Numbered from the stretch's first letter, positions 1 to 7,639 are shown. The stretch is DNA of 64,000 nt from Streptomyces sp. MP131-18 (GCF_001984575.1 NZ_LZNS01000001.1:3857656-3921655), one strand, 5' to 3'. Notes: generated by a model not told the origin, from the sequence alone. Program-made: numbers and translations.

Positions 1-1
1 G

Positions 2-160
2 GTCATGATCGGCGGCCAGTCATTCACGGTCTTCGATATGGCGGCCATGGGGCCGGGGCGCAAACGGCTGGACTTCGCGTCCGGGGAGTCGTTCGTCATG
101 GGCCGGACGACGGTCCTGTGGGCGGCCCGCCGGGTCTCCCCCCGGCTGCGGCGCCGCTAG
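2..160 (+). CDS. C-terminal fragment of an unidentified protein
   Basis: An open frame runs from the window edge to a TAG stop and encodes about 52 residues. Nearly every codon ends in G or C, which is the pattern of real genes here, so I take it as the 3' end of a gene that starts to the left of the window. The end of the protein is very basic (Arg-rich). I recognise no family from this piece and assign no function. It is followed by 413 bases without a gene that hold DnaA boxes and a palindrome. Confidence 0.6.
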   Translation, partial: VMIGGQSFTVFDMAAMGPGRKRLDFASGESFVMGRTTVLWAARRVSPRLRRR

Positions 161-295
161 CGCAGGGGCGCGGGAGGGGCGCGCGTCGGCTTGTGTGCAT
201 GGCTGGCACGCCCCCAAAGTTACCCACAGGGCACCTGTGGACAACGGCCCGCGGCTCGCGAACGGACGAACGCGCAGCGCTCTGACCAGGGGTTC

Positions 296-340
296 TTTGA
301 AAGGGACAACTTGTCACTTTCAAAAAGCGAGTTATCCACA
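296..340 (+). promoter_or_regulatory. Palindrome followed by DnaA box, upstream copy
   Basis: Arms TTTGAAAGGGACA (296-308) and TGTCACTTTCAAA (312-324) form an inverted repeat with 12 of 13 positions paired around a 3-base centre. After 7 bases comes TTATCCACA (332-340). A closely similar module lies inside the downstream gene (817-860). The placement 250 bases upstream of the ATG at 574 would suit an operator or a protein-plus-DnaA composite site. No binding protein is known to me. Confidence 0.6.
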
Positions 341-573
341 GGCAGCCGTTCGGCCGCCTCCCGTGACCGTATGACTATCCCCGTCGTTGGGCAGGGTGCG
401 CGGAGGCGACTGGAGTACGAGACGTCGAGGGTTCGTGAAGTGGTGGTAGCCGGCGGCGGCGAGTCCGCGCCGGTAGTGCAGTGAGTGGCGCGTAGGGCAG
501 ATCTCCGCTCCTGGGCCCTGGATACGGGCGAATCCCACCATGCCCGTACGAGACCGGAAGGGGTCTCTCCGTC

Positions 574-1170
574 ATGCACGAAGAACAAGTGCTGCTGGAG
601 TCGCGCACACTGCGCGACCGTTACACAGAGCAAGTGGAAGTGCTCGACAAGGTCAAGGCACTCGCACTGCTGCCCGATGGACTGCACGTGACGACGGAGG
701 CCGTGGCGGCCTACTTCGTTATCCACAGGTCGGTCATCCGCAAGGTCGTCGAGCGCCACCGGGAGGAGCTGAGCGAGAACGGCCTGACCGTGCTCCGGGG
801 CTCTGACCTGCAAGTATTTGAGAGTGACAACATGTCACTCTCAAAGCAGAGTTATCCACAGGGCAGGGCCCATCTCACCCTCTACACCCGCCGGACGGTG
901 CTCAACATCGCGATGCTGCTGCGCGACAGCGCCGTGGCGCGGCGGGTGCGGAGGTACCTGCTCGACGCGGAGGAGACCGGCATGCGTCCGGGCGGTGACG
1001 TCTCGCGGGCCGTTCGGGAAATCGGTGGCGTGCTGGCCGAGTTGGGGCCGGTTATCCACAGGATGTCCGTTCGACTGGAGCGTGTGGAAAGGCGTGTGGA
1101 CAACACGGAGCGTGTCGTCTGCGCGATGAGCGAGCGCCTCGCCACCCTCCAGGAACGCCGGCTTCCGTAA
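574..1170 (+). CDS. Phage-regulator-like DNA-binding protein, unknown role
   Basis: This 198-residue protein has an N-terminal part (about residues 1-75) with the pattern 'TTEAVAAYF' followed by 'IRKVVERHREEL', which resembles the helix-turn-helix start of small phage and plasmid regulators in Firmicutes and actinomycetes. The middle (about 100-135) has 'TRRTVLNIAMLLRDSAVARRVRRYLL', shortened here to its hallmark 'MLLRDSAVARRVRRYLL', typical of the same family. The C-terminal 50 residues look like a coiled coil. The family match is from memory and unverified; database entries of this kind are sometimes labelled restriction endonuclease, which I do not support because no nuclease motif is visible. 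The start ATG at 574 follows GGAAGGGG-like sequence some 15 bases upstream, so the start is reasonable but not certain. Oddly, the coding sequence carries DnaA boxes at 719, 852 and 1052 and on the reverse strand at 1095, plus a perfect palindrome at 817-845 that encodes part of the protein between the two conserved regions. Confidence 0.7.
   Translation: MHEEQVLLESRTLRDRYTEQVEVLDKVKALALLPDGLHVTTEAVAAYFVIHRSVIRKVVERHREELSENGLTVLRGSDLQVFESDNMSLSKQSYPQGRAHLTLYTRRTVLNIAMLLRDSAVARRVRRYLLDAEETGMRPGGDVSRAVREIGGVLAELGPVIHRMSVRLERVERRVDNTERVVCAMSERLATLQERRLP
817..860 (+). promoter_or_regulatory. Perfect palindrome plus DnaA box inside the gene
   Basis: TTTGAGAGTGACA (817-829) and TGTCACTCTCAAA (833-845) are perfect 13-base inverted arms around a 3-base centre. 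TTATCCACA follows at 852-860 after 6 bases. The arrangement copies the upstream module at 296-340, with diverged arm bases but preserved symmetry. The segment is in frame and encodes residues about 82-96 of the gene product. Confidence 0.65.
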
Positions 1171-1180
1171 CAGCCGGTCA

Positions 1181-1250
1181 CCGGCCCCGGCCATCCGGCC
1201 GGGGCCGGGCCGGGTCCCGGCATTCCGCCCGGCGCTCCAGCGCCGGGCGG
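1181..1250 (+). terminator. Two strong hairpins after the gene at 574-1170
   Basis: A perfect 12-bp stem with a 4-base loop (arms 1181-1192 and 1197-1208) is followed by a second perfect 12-bp stem with a 2-base loop (arms 1225-1236 and 1239-1250). There is no clear T-run, as is usual for streptomycete terminators. The pair separates the DnaA-box gene from the NUDIX gene. Confidence 0.65.
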
Positions 1251-1349
1251 ATTCTGTTGACCCCGTTGCCCGCGGCGGCCTACAATTTCCATTGTTTTTC
1301 CCGGAATTCAGAGACGATCCGGCCGGCGCGCTCACACCCGGAGGACCAG

Positions 1350-1832
1350 GTGGCGCTACGAGATGTAATCAACGAAAATGACGAAGTCATCGGCCAGGCC
1401 GAGAAGGAGGAGATCCAGCAGAAAAAGCTGATCTGCCGGGTCGCGTTCGTCATCATCGTCAACTCTGCGCAGGAGCTCCTCCTCCAGCAGCGTTCCGCCC
1501 GCAAGAAGGCGTACCCCCTCTACTGGTCCGGCGCCGCGGCCGGCCATGTGCACAGCGGCGAGACGTACGAACAGGCGGCGGCACGGGAGTTGAAGGAGGA
1601 GCTGGGCGTCACCGCCCCCCTCCGCTATCTGGGCAAGCACTTCTCGGCGGAGGACAGGGAGATGGTGGCCTCGTTCCTCGCCTTTCACGACGGCCCCTAC
1701 AACATCGAGCGTCATGAGATCGAGAAAATCGACTTCTTCACTCTCGAACGCTTGCGGCAGGAGATGCCCGGCATGAAAGTCACCAGCTTCCTGGAAAGGG
1801 CGCTGCCGCTCATCGACGGGAAGCTCGGCTAG
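1350..1832 (+). CDS. NUDIX hydrolase (IPP-isomerase/YfcD-like subgroup)
   Basis: The 160-residue product has a complete NUDIX box, GHVHSGETYEQAAARELKEE then LGV, matching G-x5-E-x7-REL-x-EE-x-G. It should therefore hydrolyse a nucleoside diphosphate linked to another moiety, using a divalent metal. The front half ('DEVIGQAEKEEI', 'LLLQQRSARKKAYPLYWSGAAAGHV') resembles the YfcD/isopentenyl-diphosphate-isomerase-like branch, whose substrates are poorly known. I chose the GTG at 1350 because GGAGGA lies 4 bases before it; an in-frame ATG at 1257 would extend into sequence that overlaps the terminator region. Its stop overlaps the stop of the convergent methyltransferase gene in the shared palindrome CTAG. 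Confidence 0.8.
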   Translation: MALRDVINENDEVIGQAEKEEIQQKKLICRVAFVIIVNSAQELLLQQRSARKKAYPLYWSGAAAGHVHSGETYEQAAARELKEELGVTAPLRYLGKHFSAEDREMVASFLAFHDGPYNIERHEIEKIDFFTLERLRQEMPGMKVTSFLERALPLIDGKLG

Positions 1833-2515
1833 GTCGCGGGCCGACGCGCGCCGCGCGAGGGCTGCGCCGGTTTCAGCGCCACCATCTTGATGTGGCTGTG
1901 CGCGTGCGTCTCCATGTCCTGGTGGGCTACTTCGAGGCGGTTCCGCTCGTAGTAGTGCAGCAGTTTGTCCCAGTCGCGGTACGCATGCGTGATGGCGCCG
2001 TCCTCGTCGTCGGGGAACGTGGGCACGACCTGGTGGCCGGGCGGGACGGGCGTGAAGGTGCTCCACGAGGAGACGGCATGGCACCCGCCGGGCGCGGTCA
2101 TCTCCTGTATGCGGGCGATCAGTTGCTCCTTGGCCGCCACGTAGTGGAGCAGGCCGTTGCACACGACGAGGTCGTAACCGCCGGCGGAGTCGAAGGCCAG
2201 CGCATCGGTTCGGTGCACGGTCACCCGGGCACCGGCCTCGTACGCGAACCGCTCGATCTTCTTCGCCCCGACGTCGCTGATCTCCACCGCGTCGACCTCC
2301 CAGCCCAGCAGCGCCATGCGGATGGCGTCCGTACCCTCGCCGCTGCCCAGGTCCAGGGCCCGCCCCGGCGGCAGCCCGCGGACATGGCGCAGGACGACCT
2401 GCGTGATCAGCGAGGCCGGGTGGTCGGCCGGATCGGCGGAGTACCGCCGCTGTTTCCGCCACCAGTACCGTTCCGTCGCGCCATAGGCCGCGTCGAAGAA
2501 TTCCCTGACTTCCAT
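1829..2515 (-). CDS. Class I SAM-dependent methyltransferase
   Basis: The 228-residue product has motif I 'LDLGSGEGTDAIRMA', an acidic strand-2 end 'VDAVEIS', motif 'DALAFDSAGGYDLVV' and 'TAPGG', all normal for the Rossmann-fold class I methyltransferases of the TehB-like type. The substrate is unknown. ATG at 2515 is preceded by GAGAGGA at 9 bases. An upstream GTG at 2533 overlaps the stop of the gene before it (GTGTGA) and would add six residues. In either case translation is coupled to the upstream multidomain gene, so the two products probably work together. Confidence 0.85.
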   Translation of the reverse strand: MEVREFFDAAYGATERYWWRKQRRYSADPADHPASLITQVVLRHVRGLPPGRALDLGSGEGTDAIRMALLGWEVDAVEISDVGAKKIERFAYEAGARVTVHRTDALAFDSAGGYDLVVCNGLLHYVAAKEQLIARIQEMTAPGGCHAVSSWSTFTPVPPGHQVVPTFPDDEDGAITHAYRDWDKLLHYYERNRLEVAHQDMETHAHSHIKMVALKPAQPSRGARRPAT

Positions 2516-2529
2516 CCGGAGCGTTCCTC

Positions 2530-4527
2530 TCACACCTCGATCGGCAGGGCGGTCACCATGTCCTCGCTCTCATAGCACGACTTGAGGTCGAGGACGGCCC
2601 GCCGCCGCACGGGGTCGTCGGCGAGCTCGGAGAGCACGCGGGCGGCGGATGCCACGCCGACCGCGGCGTACACGGGAAGAATGTCGGTGAAGAAGCTGCG
2701 GTACTGGAGCCCGGCGAGTCCGGCCAGGTGCAGCTCGCGCCCGGCCGAGTAGCGGCTGAGCTCCGACGCGTCCACGAGGGGCCGCAGCTCGTCGGCGAGC
2801 TGCTGCCGCGCACGCTCCCGCGGCGGGCATTCCGCGACGCGTTCCGCGAGCGCCGCGTGACCGTGCAGGAGCAGGTTCAGCGAGGCGATTCTCCCGGCGA
2901 TGGCCCGCTGGGCGGCCGTGAGGTGCTCGTCGGTGAGAGCGAGCACCGCATTGCCCAGCACCTGGTGCTCGCGGACCCGCAGCAGGTCCCCGACCGTCCA
3001 CGCATGCATCTGAACGCTCGGCACGAATCCCGTCTCCGCGGACAATTCTGTCTCGAATATGTAGAAGTACAGATTCTCCTTGTCCGGATAGTAGAACGGC
3101 ACCGTGCCCGTGAGGCGCGGCGCGCCCCTGGGATGGTGCACGCCCAATTCGTCGATGAGTTCGCGGCGGACCGCGGCTTCCGCCGTGTCCCGTCCGAGCA
3201 GAAAATGCGACGGTGCACGGCCCGAGTCCGCGCGGTCGCGTGTACCGTGATCCCGCTGGTTGATGTACCCGCTCAGGTGGGAGACCTTACCCAGCTCCCG
3301 CGTCGAATTCTTCGGGGTGTTTATTTCGAGCAGCGGCTCGACCTGATCCTCGCGCCTGCGCCAGGTGATGACGATGACAGCGGGCAGCCAGTCGTGGGTG
3401 TTCTGGTGGGGAATCATGACGCCCCTGCGAAACCGTGCGCCGTAGCACGAGAAACTCCCGCCGTCCCAGGTGGGGCGCCCCACGAGCACGACCTCGTGGT
3501 CCTCTTCGCCGTGCTCCACGATCTCGTTGAATATCGACTCGAAGCGCTGATCGGGCAGGTCCTCGAATTCCACGCGGGGTGCTTCCGGGCCTGCCAGGTG
3601 GGAGGGGGAGGCGGCCAGCTGGACGAAGACGCGGCCGTCACCCATGCGCAGGACCGCGCCCTGCAGCGGCATCAGCCCGCGGTGCGCGTACACCTTCCAG
3701 CGCCCGGGAACACCGCGCCGCAGGAGCAGCGACATCACCGTCCGTCGTGCGAGTGCCGCGCGCTGCCTGCGTTCCCGCGCCGCCGCCTCCGGGTCGGGGA
3801 ACTGGGCCGTGAGATCGTCCCGCACGAGGTGGAGCAGATCGTCGGTCAGGAAGACGACGCAGAGCTCGTCCCAGAACGCTGCCTCCCCGTACCGCTCGCG
3901 CTTGCGCAGCAGCGCCCGCTCCAGCAGCTCCGCCAGGTCACGGTGGACGGGGTCGACAATGACCACCCGCACGGCGTCGGCGAGCCGGTCGAGGAGGAGC
4001 CCAGGACCCACGGCGGTGTGCACGGCACGGCCGCCCGCCTCGGGAGCGGGGCCGGGCAGGGGAACCGGTACGGCGCCTTCCGCCTGCGGAGCAGGGGCCG
4101 GCGCGCGGTCCGGTTCTGGCGCCGGGGCTCGGGCGGCCAAAGCGGCCAGGATCTCCTCGGCCACCTGCTCGCAGATGGTCACCTCGTAGGTCTTCCGGAA
4201 ATGGTCCGTCGTCACCCCGCACTGCTCGGCGGCCTTCTTCCGCCTTTGCTGCGCCGGCCAGGCGCGGGTCCCGGGAGCGAGACCGAAGGTGTACTCGGCG
4301 GCATCACCGAGTTCGCCGCCGCCGATGCCGGACACCGCCATTCTGAGCAGATTTTCGATGGCGGTCTGCGACGAAGGCGTTGCCGAGGGAACGAGGCCGC
4401 TCAGCCGCGCGGCCTTTTCCAGAGCGTCGAATCGGTGTCTGCGGACTTGGGTGAGCCCCTTTTCCCGCAGTTTCTTCAGGTCGGCGACAAGCCGGGGGTA
4501 GTCCGGCCCCCTCGATTCCTCCGGCAT
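2530..4527 (-). CDS. Multidomain protein with degenerate NUDIX-like region
   Basis: This 665-residue protein appears to have at least three parts. Residues 1-130 form a helical region ('DLKKLREKGLTQVRRHRF', 'AIENLLRMAV', 'WPAQQRRKKAAEQCGVTTDHFRK') of a type I associate with N-terminal modules of streptomycete conflict or signalling proteins; that is recollection. A proline/alanine linker follows (about 130-175). The middle (about 180-400) is an alpha/beta region with 'VRVVIVDP' and 'VEFEDLPDQRFESIFNEIVEH' that I cannot name. Residues about 430-560 contain 'EAAVRRELIDELGV', close to the REL-x-EE-x-G core of a NUDIX box, but the upstream Gly and Glu are absent and the second Glu pair is Asp-Glu, so catalysis is doubtful. 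The ATG at 4527 has only a weak ribosome site. The gene is coupled to the methyltransferase. Function unknown. Confidence 0.75.
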   Translation of the reverse strand: MPEESRGPDYPRLVADLKKLREKGLTQVRRHRFDALEKAARLSGLVPSATPSSQTAIENLLRMAVSGIGGGELGDAAEYTFGLAPGTRAWPAQQRRKKAAEQCGVTTDHFRKTYEVTICEQVAEEILAALAARAPAPEPDRAPAPAPQAEGAVPVPLPGPAPEAGGRAVHTAVGPGLLLDRLADAVRVVIVDPVHRDLAELLERALLRKRERYGEAAFWDELCVVFLTDDLLHLVRDDLTAQFPDPEAAARERRQRAALARRTVMSLLLRRGVPGRWKVYAHRGLMPLQGAVLRMGDGRVFVQLAASPSHLAGPEAPRVEFEDLPDQRFESIFNEIVEHGEEDHEVVLVGRPTWDGGSFSCYGARFRRGVMIPHQNTHDWLPAVIVITWRRREDQVEPLLEINTPKNSTRELGKVSHLSGYINQRDHGTRDRADSGRAPSHFLLGRDTAEAAVRRELIDELGVHHPRGAPRLTGTVPFYYPDKENLYFYIFETELSAETGFVPSVQMHAWTVGDLLRVREHQVLGNAVLALTDEHLTAAQRAIAGRIASLNLLLHGHAALAERVAECPPRERARQQLADELRPLVDASELSRYSAGRELHLAGLAGLQYRSFFTDILPVYAAVGVASAARVLSELADDPVRRRAVLDLKSCYESEDMVTALPIEV

Positions 4528-4550
4528 ATCCCGATGGTCCCCGAATCACC

Positions 4551-4571
4551 ACCGGGTGACAACCGGGTGAC
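4551..4571. promoter_or_regulatory. Tandem ACCGGGTGAC repeat in a divergent intergenic region
   Basis: ACCGGGTGAC occurs at 4551-4560 and again at 4562-4571, an 11-base period that puts both copies on the same DNA face. The pair lies just upstream of the multidomain gene (minus) and of the small ORF at 4643 (plus), a usual place for an operator. No regulator is identified. Confidence 0.35.
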
Positions 4572-4642
4572 GCCGCATCAGGCGTGTTTCGATCGAAGTC
4601 GGCGCCTTCCTTTCCACTTGCAGAGAAGGGGATCAAGACCAG

Positions 4643-4855
4643 ATGTCCAGGGAACTCTCAGGTCTCGTCCTGCGGTACGCCGCCCGCACCGTCGTCTGGT
4701 ACCAGGCCGGCGCCGAACCGGCACACCTGCTGGTGACAGGGCTGTTCGAGCTGGCCGTGCTGCTCCTCCGGCGCCGCGCGCGGGGCGCGCCGCCCGGACC
4801 GGGCGGCGCACCGCCCGCATCCGCCGCGGACCGGGACGCAGGCACCGCCCGGTGA
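4643..4855 (+). CDS. Small hypothetical protein
   Basis: A 70-residue ORF starts at an ATG with GAGAAGGGG 12-19 bases upstream. The N-terminal half ('LSGLVLRYAARTVVWYQAGAEP', 'LLVTGLFELAVLLLRRR') has one plausible hydrophobic helix, and the rest is Ala/Gly/Pro-rich. It is divergent from the multidomain gene and shares its short intergenic region. No family is recognised. In DNA this GC-rich a 70-codon frame can arise by chance, so this is a tentative call. Confidence 0.4.
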   Translation: MSRELSGLVLRYAARTVVWYQAGAEPAHLLVTGLFELAVLLLRRRARGAPPGPGGAPPASAADRDAGTAR

Positions 4856-4913
4856 ACCGGCCGGGCGGGCGGCCCGCACCGGACCGCCCGCCCGGCTACC
4901 CGGCCATCCGGCC

Positions 4914-5099
4914 ATCGGCCGGACAGGGCCTAGGTCCTGTCCTGTCGATCTTGTCGGATAAGCCCGCGGCGTCAGATGCGGTGCATCGCAAGGCGCCGGA
5001 TCGCAGCTCATACCTGTCCGTATTCGCGCGATTCGGTAACGCAGCGAGGTGACGTAGCTGGCGTCGCGGGCCCGGCAAGATCGGCCGGACAGGGCCTAG
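4914..5099. repeat. Intergenic element bounded by 20-bp direct repeats
   Basis: ATCGGCCGGACAGGGCCTAG occurs at 4914-4933 and again exactly at 5080-5099. The first copy continues into an imperfect 22-bp palindrome (GGACAGGGCCTAGGTCCTGTCC). The 146 bases between have lower GC than the surroundings and no supported gene. The second copy ends within the stop region of the ABC permease at 5096. The look is that of a short dispersed intergenic repeat or non-autonomous transposon remnant, lying where two convergent transcripts meet. I recall similar GGCCTAGG/CCTGTCCGGCCGATC sequence in other Streptomyces genomes, but cannot check it. Confidence 0.5.
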
Positions 5100-5821
5100 T
5101 CGTCGCCCGCCACCTTCAGGCTTCGCAGGCGTTCGCCCGCGTACCAGGTGCCGAGCACTGTGGCGACCACGAGGAGGATCATCGCGGTGGGCAGGGCGAC
5201 GTCGGAGGAGATGTCGGCGCCGTCGGCGGCGATGCGCTCGGCCAGGGAGAGCGACCACTGCTGGATGGACAGCACGCGGGCGCCGGGGACGAGGTTGCCG
5301 AAGAGTGCCTCCCAGACCATGGCGTAGATCAGGCCGAGGACCACCGCGTTCCGCGAAAGGGTGCCGAGCAGCAGGAAGACCGCGCTGTAGGCGACGGAGG
5401 CGACGATGGCGGCCACGGTGAACGCGGTGGCGATCTGCTGGCTGTTGCCGTTGAGGATGATGCCGGCGATCAGGATGGGCACGACCGTGAACGCGAGGGA
5501 GACGCCGATCGCCACGAACAGTTTGGTGGTGACGATGGTCCGCCGGTTCAGCGGCTTGGACAGCAGGTAGACGATGGACCCGTCGTCGATCTCCGGGGCG
5601 ATGGCGCCCGTGCCCGCGATGACGCCGATCAGCGGGACCAGGGTGGCGAGCGCGAGGCCGCCGAGGATCTCGGTCGCGGCCCGGTCGTCGACGCCGGCGA
5701 ACGCGCGCACGGCGACGGCGATGACCAGCAGCAGGGCGGGCAGCGCGCAGAGGATCAGGGCGCGGCGGCGCCCGAGCAGGGCACGGTAGGTGAGCCGGGC
5801 GACGGTGTGGTTGTACAGCAT
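5096..5821 (-). CDS. ABC-2 type transporter permease
   Basis: The 241-residue product is strongly hydrophobic with about six predicted membrane helices, for example 'ALILCALPALLLVIAVAVRAF', 'GGLALATLVPLIGVIAGTGAI' and 'MILLVVATVLGTWYAGERL'. 'IAPEIDDGSIVYLLSKPLNRRTIV' contains the coupling segment found in ABC-2 family permeases. It is the last of four genes in one operon (permease and ATPase pairs) and follows the ATPase at 5834-6751 by 12 bases. Cargo is unknown; the arrangement resembles exporters for antibiotics, lipids or peptides rather than importers, as no binding protein is encoded. Confidence 0.85.
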   Translation of the reverse strand: MLYNHTVARLTYRALLGRRRALILCALPALLLVIAVAVRAFAGVDDRAATEILGGLALATLVPLIGVIAGTGAIAPEIDDGSIVYLLSKPLNRRTIVTTKLFVAIGVSLAFTVVPILIAGIILNGNSQQIATAFTVAAIVASVAYSAVFLLLGTLSRNAVVLGLIYAMVWEALFGNLVPGARVLSIQQWSLSLAERIAADGADISSDVALPTAMILLVVATVLGTWYAGERLRSLKVAGDD

Positions 5822-5833
5822 CGTGTCGAGTCC

Positions 5834-6751
5834 TTAACGGCTGACCAGGTAGGAGAAGACGCTTTCCAGCGACTCGTCGGACGGGGAGACCGTCAGCAGC
5901 CGGATGCCGTGGTCCTTTGCCAGCCGGGGCAGTTGGGTGGTGAAGCGGCCGAAGTCGACGGCCTGTACGCGCAGTGCGTTCTCCGCCGTGTCGAACTCGA
6001 TGCCGCTGGTGGACCTGTCGGCGATCAGCGCGGCGGCCAGGGCCCGGTCGTCGCTGGAACGCACCAGGTAGCGGTGCGGCCGGTCGGTCATCAGGCGGCG
6101 GATCTTGCGGTAGTCGCCGGAGGCCGCGTGGCGACCGGCGACGATGACCTCGATGTGGGTGGCGAGCTGTTCGACCTCTTCGAGGATGTGCGAGGAGAAC
6201 AGCACGGTGCGGCCGTCGTTCCCCATCTTGCGCAGCAGCTCCATCAGGTGCATGCGCTGGCGCGGGTCCATGCCGTTGAACGGCTCGTCGAGCAGCAGCA
6301 CGGACGGCTCGTGGACGAGGGCGGAGGCCATTTTGACGCGCTGGCGCATGCCCTTGCTGTAGGTGGCGATGCGGCGGTCGGCGGCGTGCGCCATGTCCAC
6401 CGTGTCCAGGGCGGCGCGGGCGGCCGAGCCCGGGTCGGCCAGGCCGTGCAGCTCCGCGTTGGCCAGGACGAACTCGCCGCCGGTGAGGTAGTCGTACATG
6501 CCCTCGCGTTCGGGGACCAGGCCGATCTCGCTGTAGACCGGCGCGTTGCGCCAGATCGTGCGGTCGTCGAGGGTGACGGTGCCCGAGGAGGGGGCGAGGA
6601 AGCCGCTCATCATGTGGATGAGGGTGGACTTGCCGGCGCCGTTGGGGCCGAGCAGCCCGGTGACGCCGGGCGCGATCTCCATGGTGACGTCGTTGACGGC
6701 GACGACGTTGCCGAACCAGCGGGAGGTCTTGGTGATGCGGATGGTGGTCAC
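5834..6751 (-). CDS. ABC transporter ATP-binding protein
   Basis: A 305-residue ATPase with Walker A 'GPNGAGKST', signature-region 'YSKGMRQRVKMASAL' and Walker B 'SVLLLDEPFNGMDP', followed by the H-loop 'FSSHIL'. The C-terminal 80 residues are the extra domain often found on ABC-2 exporter ATPases. GTG start directly abuts the stop of the upstream permease (TAAGTG), so the two are translationally linked. It most likely energises the permease encoded just downstream. Confidence 0.9.
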   Translation of the reverse strand: MTTIRITKTSRWFGNVVAVNDVTMEIAPGVTGLLGPNGAGKSTLIHMMSGFLAPSSGTVTLDDRTIWRNAPVYSEIGLVPEREGMYDYLTGGEFVLANAELHGLADPGSAARAALDTVDMAHAADRRIATYSKGMRQRVKMASALVHEPSVLLLDEPFNGMDPRQRMHLMELLRKMGNDGRTVLFSSHILEEVEQLATHIEVIVAGRHAASGDYRKIRRLMTDRPHRYLVRSSDDRALAAALIADRSTSGIEFDTAENALRVQAVDFGRFTTQLPRLAKDHGIRLLTVSPSDESLESVFSYLVSR

Positions 6752-7639
6752 TTAGCCCGCCTTCCGGTAGCGGCGCGTCAGCAGGAAGTAGCACAGCGCG
6801 ATGATGGCGGCGATGACCACGACGTACGCGGCGCCCGCCGCGTTGGTGAGCATCTGGTCGCCGGGGAACTCCAGCTCGCCGCCGAGGAATTTGGCCTGAA
6901 AGCCCTCAAGCAGGGAGCCGGGCGAGAACAGCCCGATCCAGCCCACCGCGTCGGGGCTGCCCTGCTCGTCCGCGACGACCATGAGGGAGATCACGGCGAA
7001 GTACGGGATGGTGAGCACCGAGATGATCGCGGCGACGCCGAAGCCGCGCCGGGGGGTCATCGAGGCGATCAGCAGGCCGATGGCGGCGTGCAGCACGGCG
7101 AACACCGCGGTGGCGACCAGGCCGCGGGCGAACGCGGTGGTCTGGTCCGCGAAGTCCAGCTTGGCGAGGAGGCTGCCGACGTAGGAGATGAGCAGCGGAA
7201 TGCCGACGAAGAGGAACAGCGAAGCGGTCAGCGAGGCGAACTTGGCGATCACGTAGTCGCCGCGTTCGATCGGGCGGGAGAAGTACAGCGGGATCGTCTT
7301 GTACCGCAGGTCGAGCGACACCATCTGCGGCGCGGCGAGCGCGAGATAGAGGCCGAAGATCGGCTGCATGAACACGCCGTAGGCGGTGTACTCGATCGGC
7401 AGCTCGTCCCGCCCCGTGGTCATCACGACCGCGACCATCACCACCGCGGGAGCGCACATGATCACGAACAGGCCGATGGGCAGCATCTTGGAGCGCGCGG
7501 AACGGCCGAGCCCGTAGGCGCCGCGGAGCGAGTGGACGAACAGGGAGCACCGGGCGTACATGGCGCCGAGCCGCTCGCCCTCGTAGCGGCGGTAGCCGAT
7601 GTCGTGGATGCGTGCGTCGGGCGCTGGGGGGGCAGTCAT
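6752..7639 (-). CDS. ABC transporter permease
   Basis: The 295-residue product starts with a short cytoplasmic segment containing 'IHDIGYRRYEGERLG', a signature of the actinomycete ABC permeases paired with ATPases of this kind. Six or more hydrophobic helices follow ('MLPIGLFVIMCAPAVVMVAVV', 'LFLFVGIPLLISYVGSLL', 'VAAIISVLTIPYFAVISLM', 'AAYVVVIAAIIALCYFLL', each shortened). Its ATG overlaps the stop of the upstream ATPase by ATGA. It is the second of four genes; the first pair (7636-8622 with this gene) and second pair may be two halves of one exporter or two related exporters. Confidence 0.85.
   Translation of the reverse strand: MTAPPAPDARIHDIGYRRYEGERLGAMYARCSLFVHSLRGAYGLGRSARSKMLPIGLFVIMCAPAVVMVAVVMTTGRDELPIEYTAYGVFMQPIFGLYLALAAPQMVSLDLRYKTIPLYFSRPIERGDYVIAKFASLTASLFLFVGIPLLISYVGSLLAKLDFADQTTAFARGLVATAVFAVLHAAIGLLIASMTPRRGFGVAAIISVLTIPYFAVISLMVVADEQGSPDAVGWIGLFSPGSLLEGFQAKFLGGELEFPGDQMLTNAAGAAYVVVIAAIIALCYFLLTRRYRKAG

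Larger units (their letters stand above)
220..1103. promoter_or_regulatory. Cluster of seven DnaA-box-like sites
   Basis: Seven nonamers matching or nearly matching the DnaA box TTrTCCACA occur within 0.9 kb. Forward copies are at 220-228 (TTACCCACA), 332-340, 719-727, 852-860 and 1052-1060 (all TTATCCACA). Reverse copies TGTGGACAA are at 236-244 and 1095-1103. The first two face each other with 7 bases between them. Four of the seven lie inside the gene at 574-1170. oriC should lie to the right of dnaN, more than 60 kb away, so this is not oriC. DnaA-titrating or regulatory clusters away from oriC are known in bacteria. Whether this one acts that way is inference. Confidence 0.7.

Noticed and set aside
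574..1170. Prophage remnant or restriction endonuclease
   Set aside because: No integrase, terminase or nuclease motif is nearby; only the family resemblance of one small protein supports phage origin.
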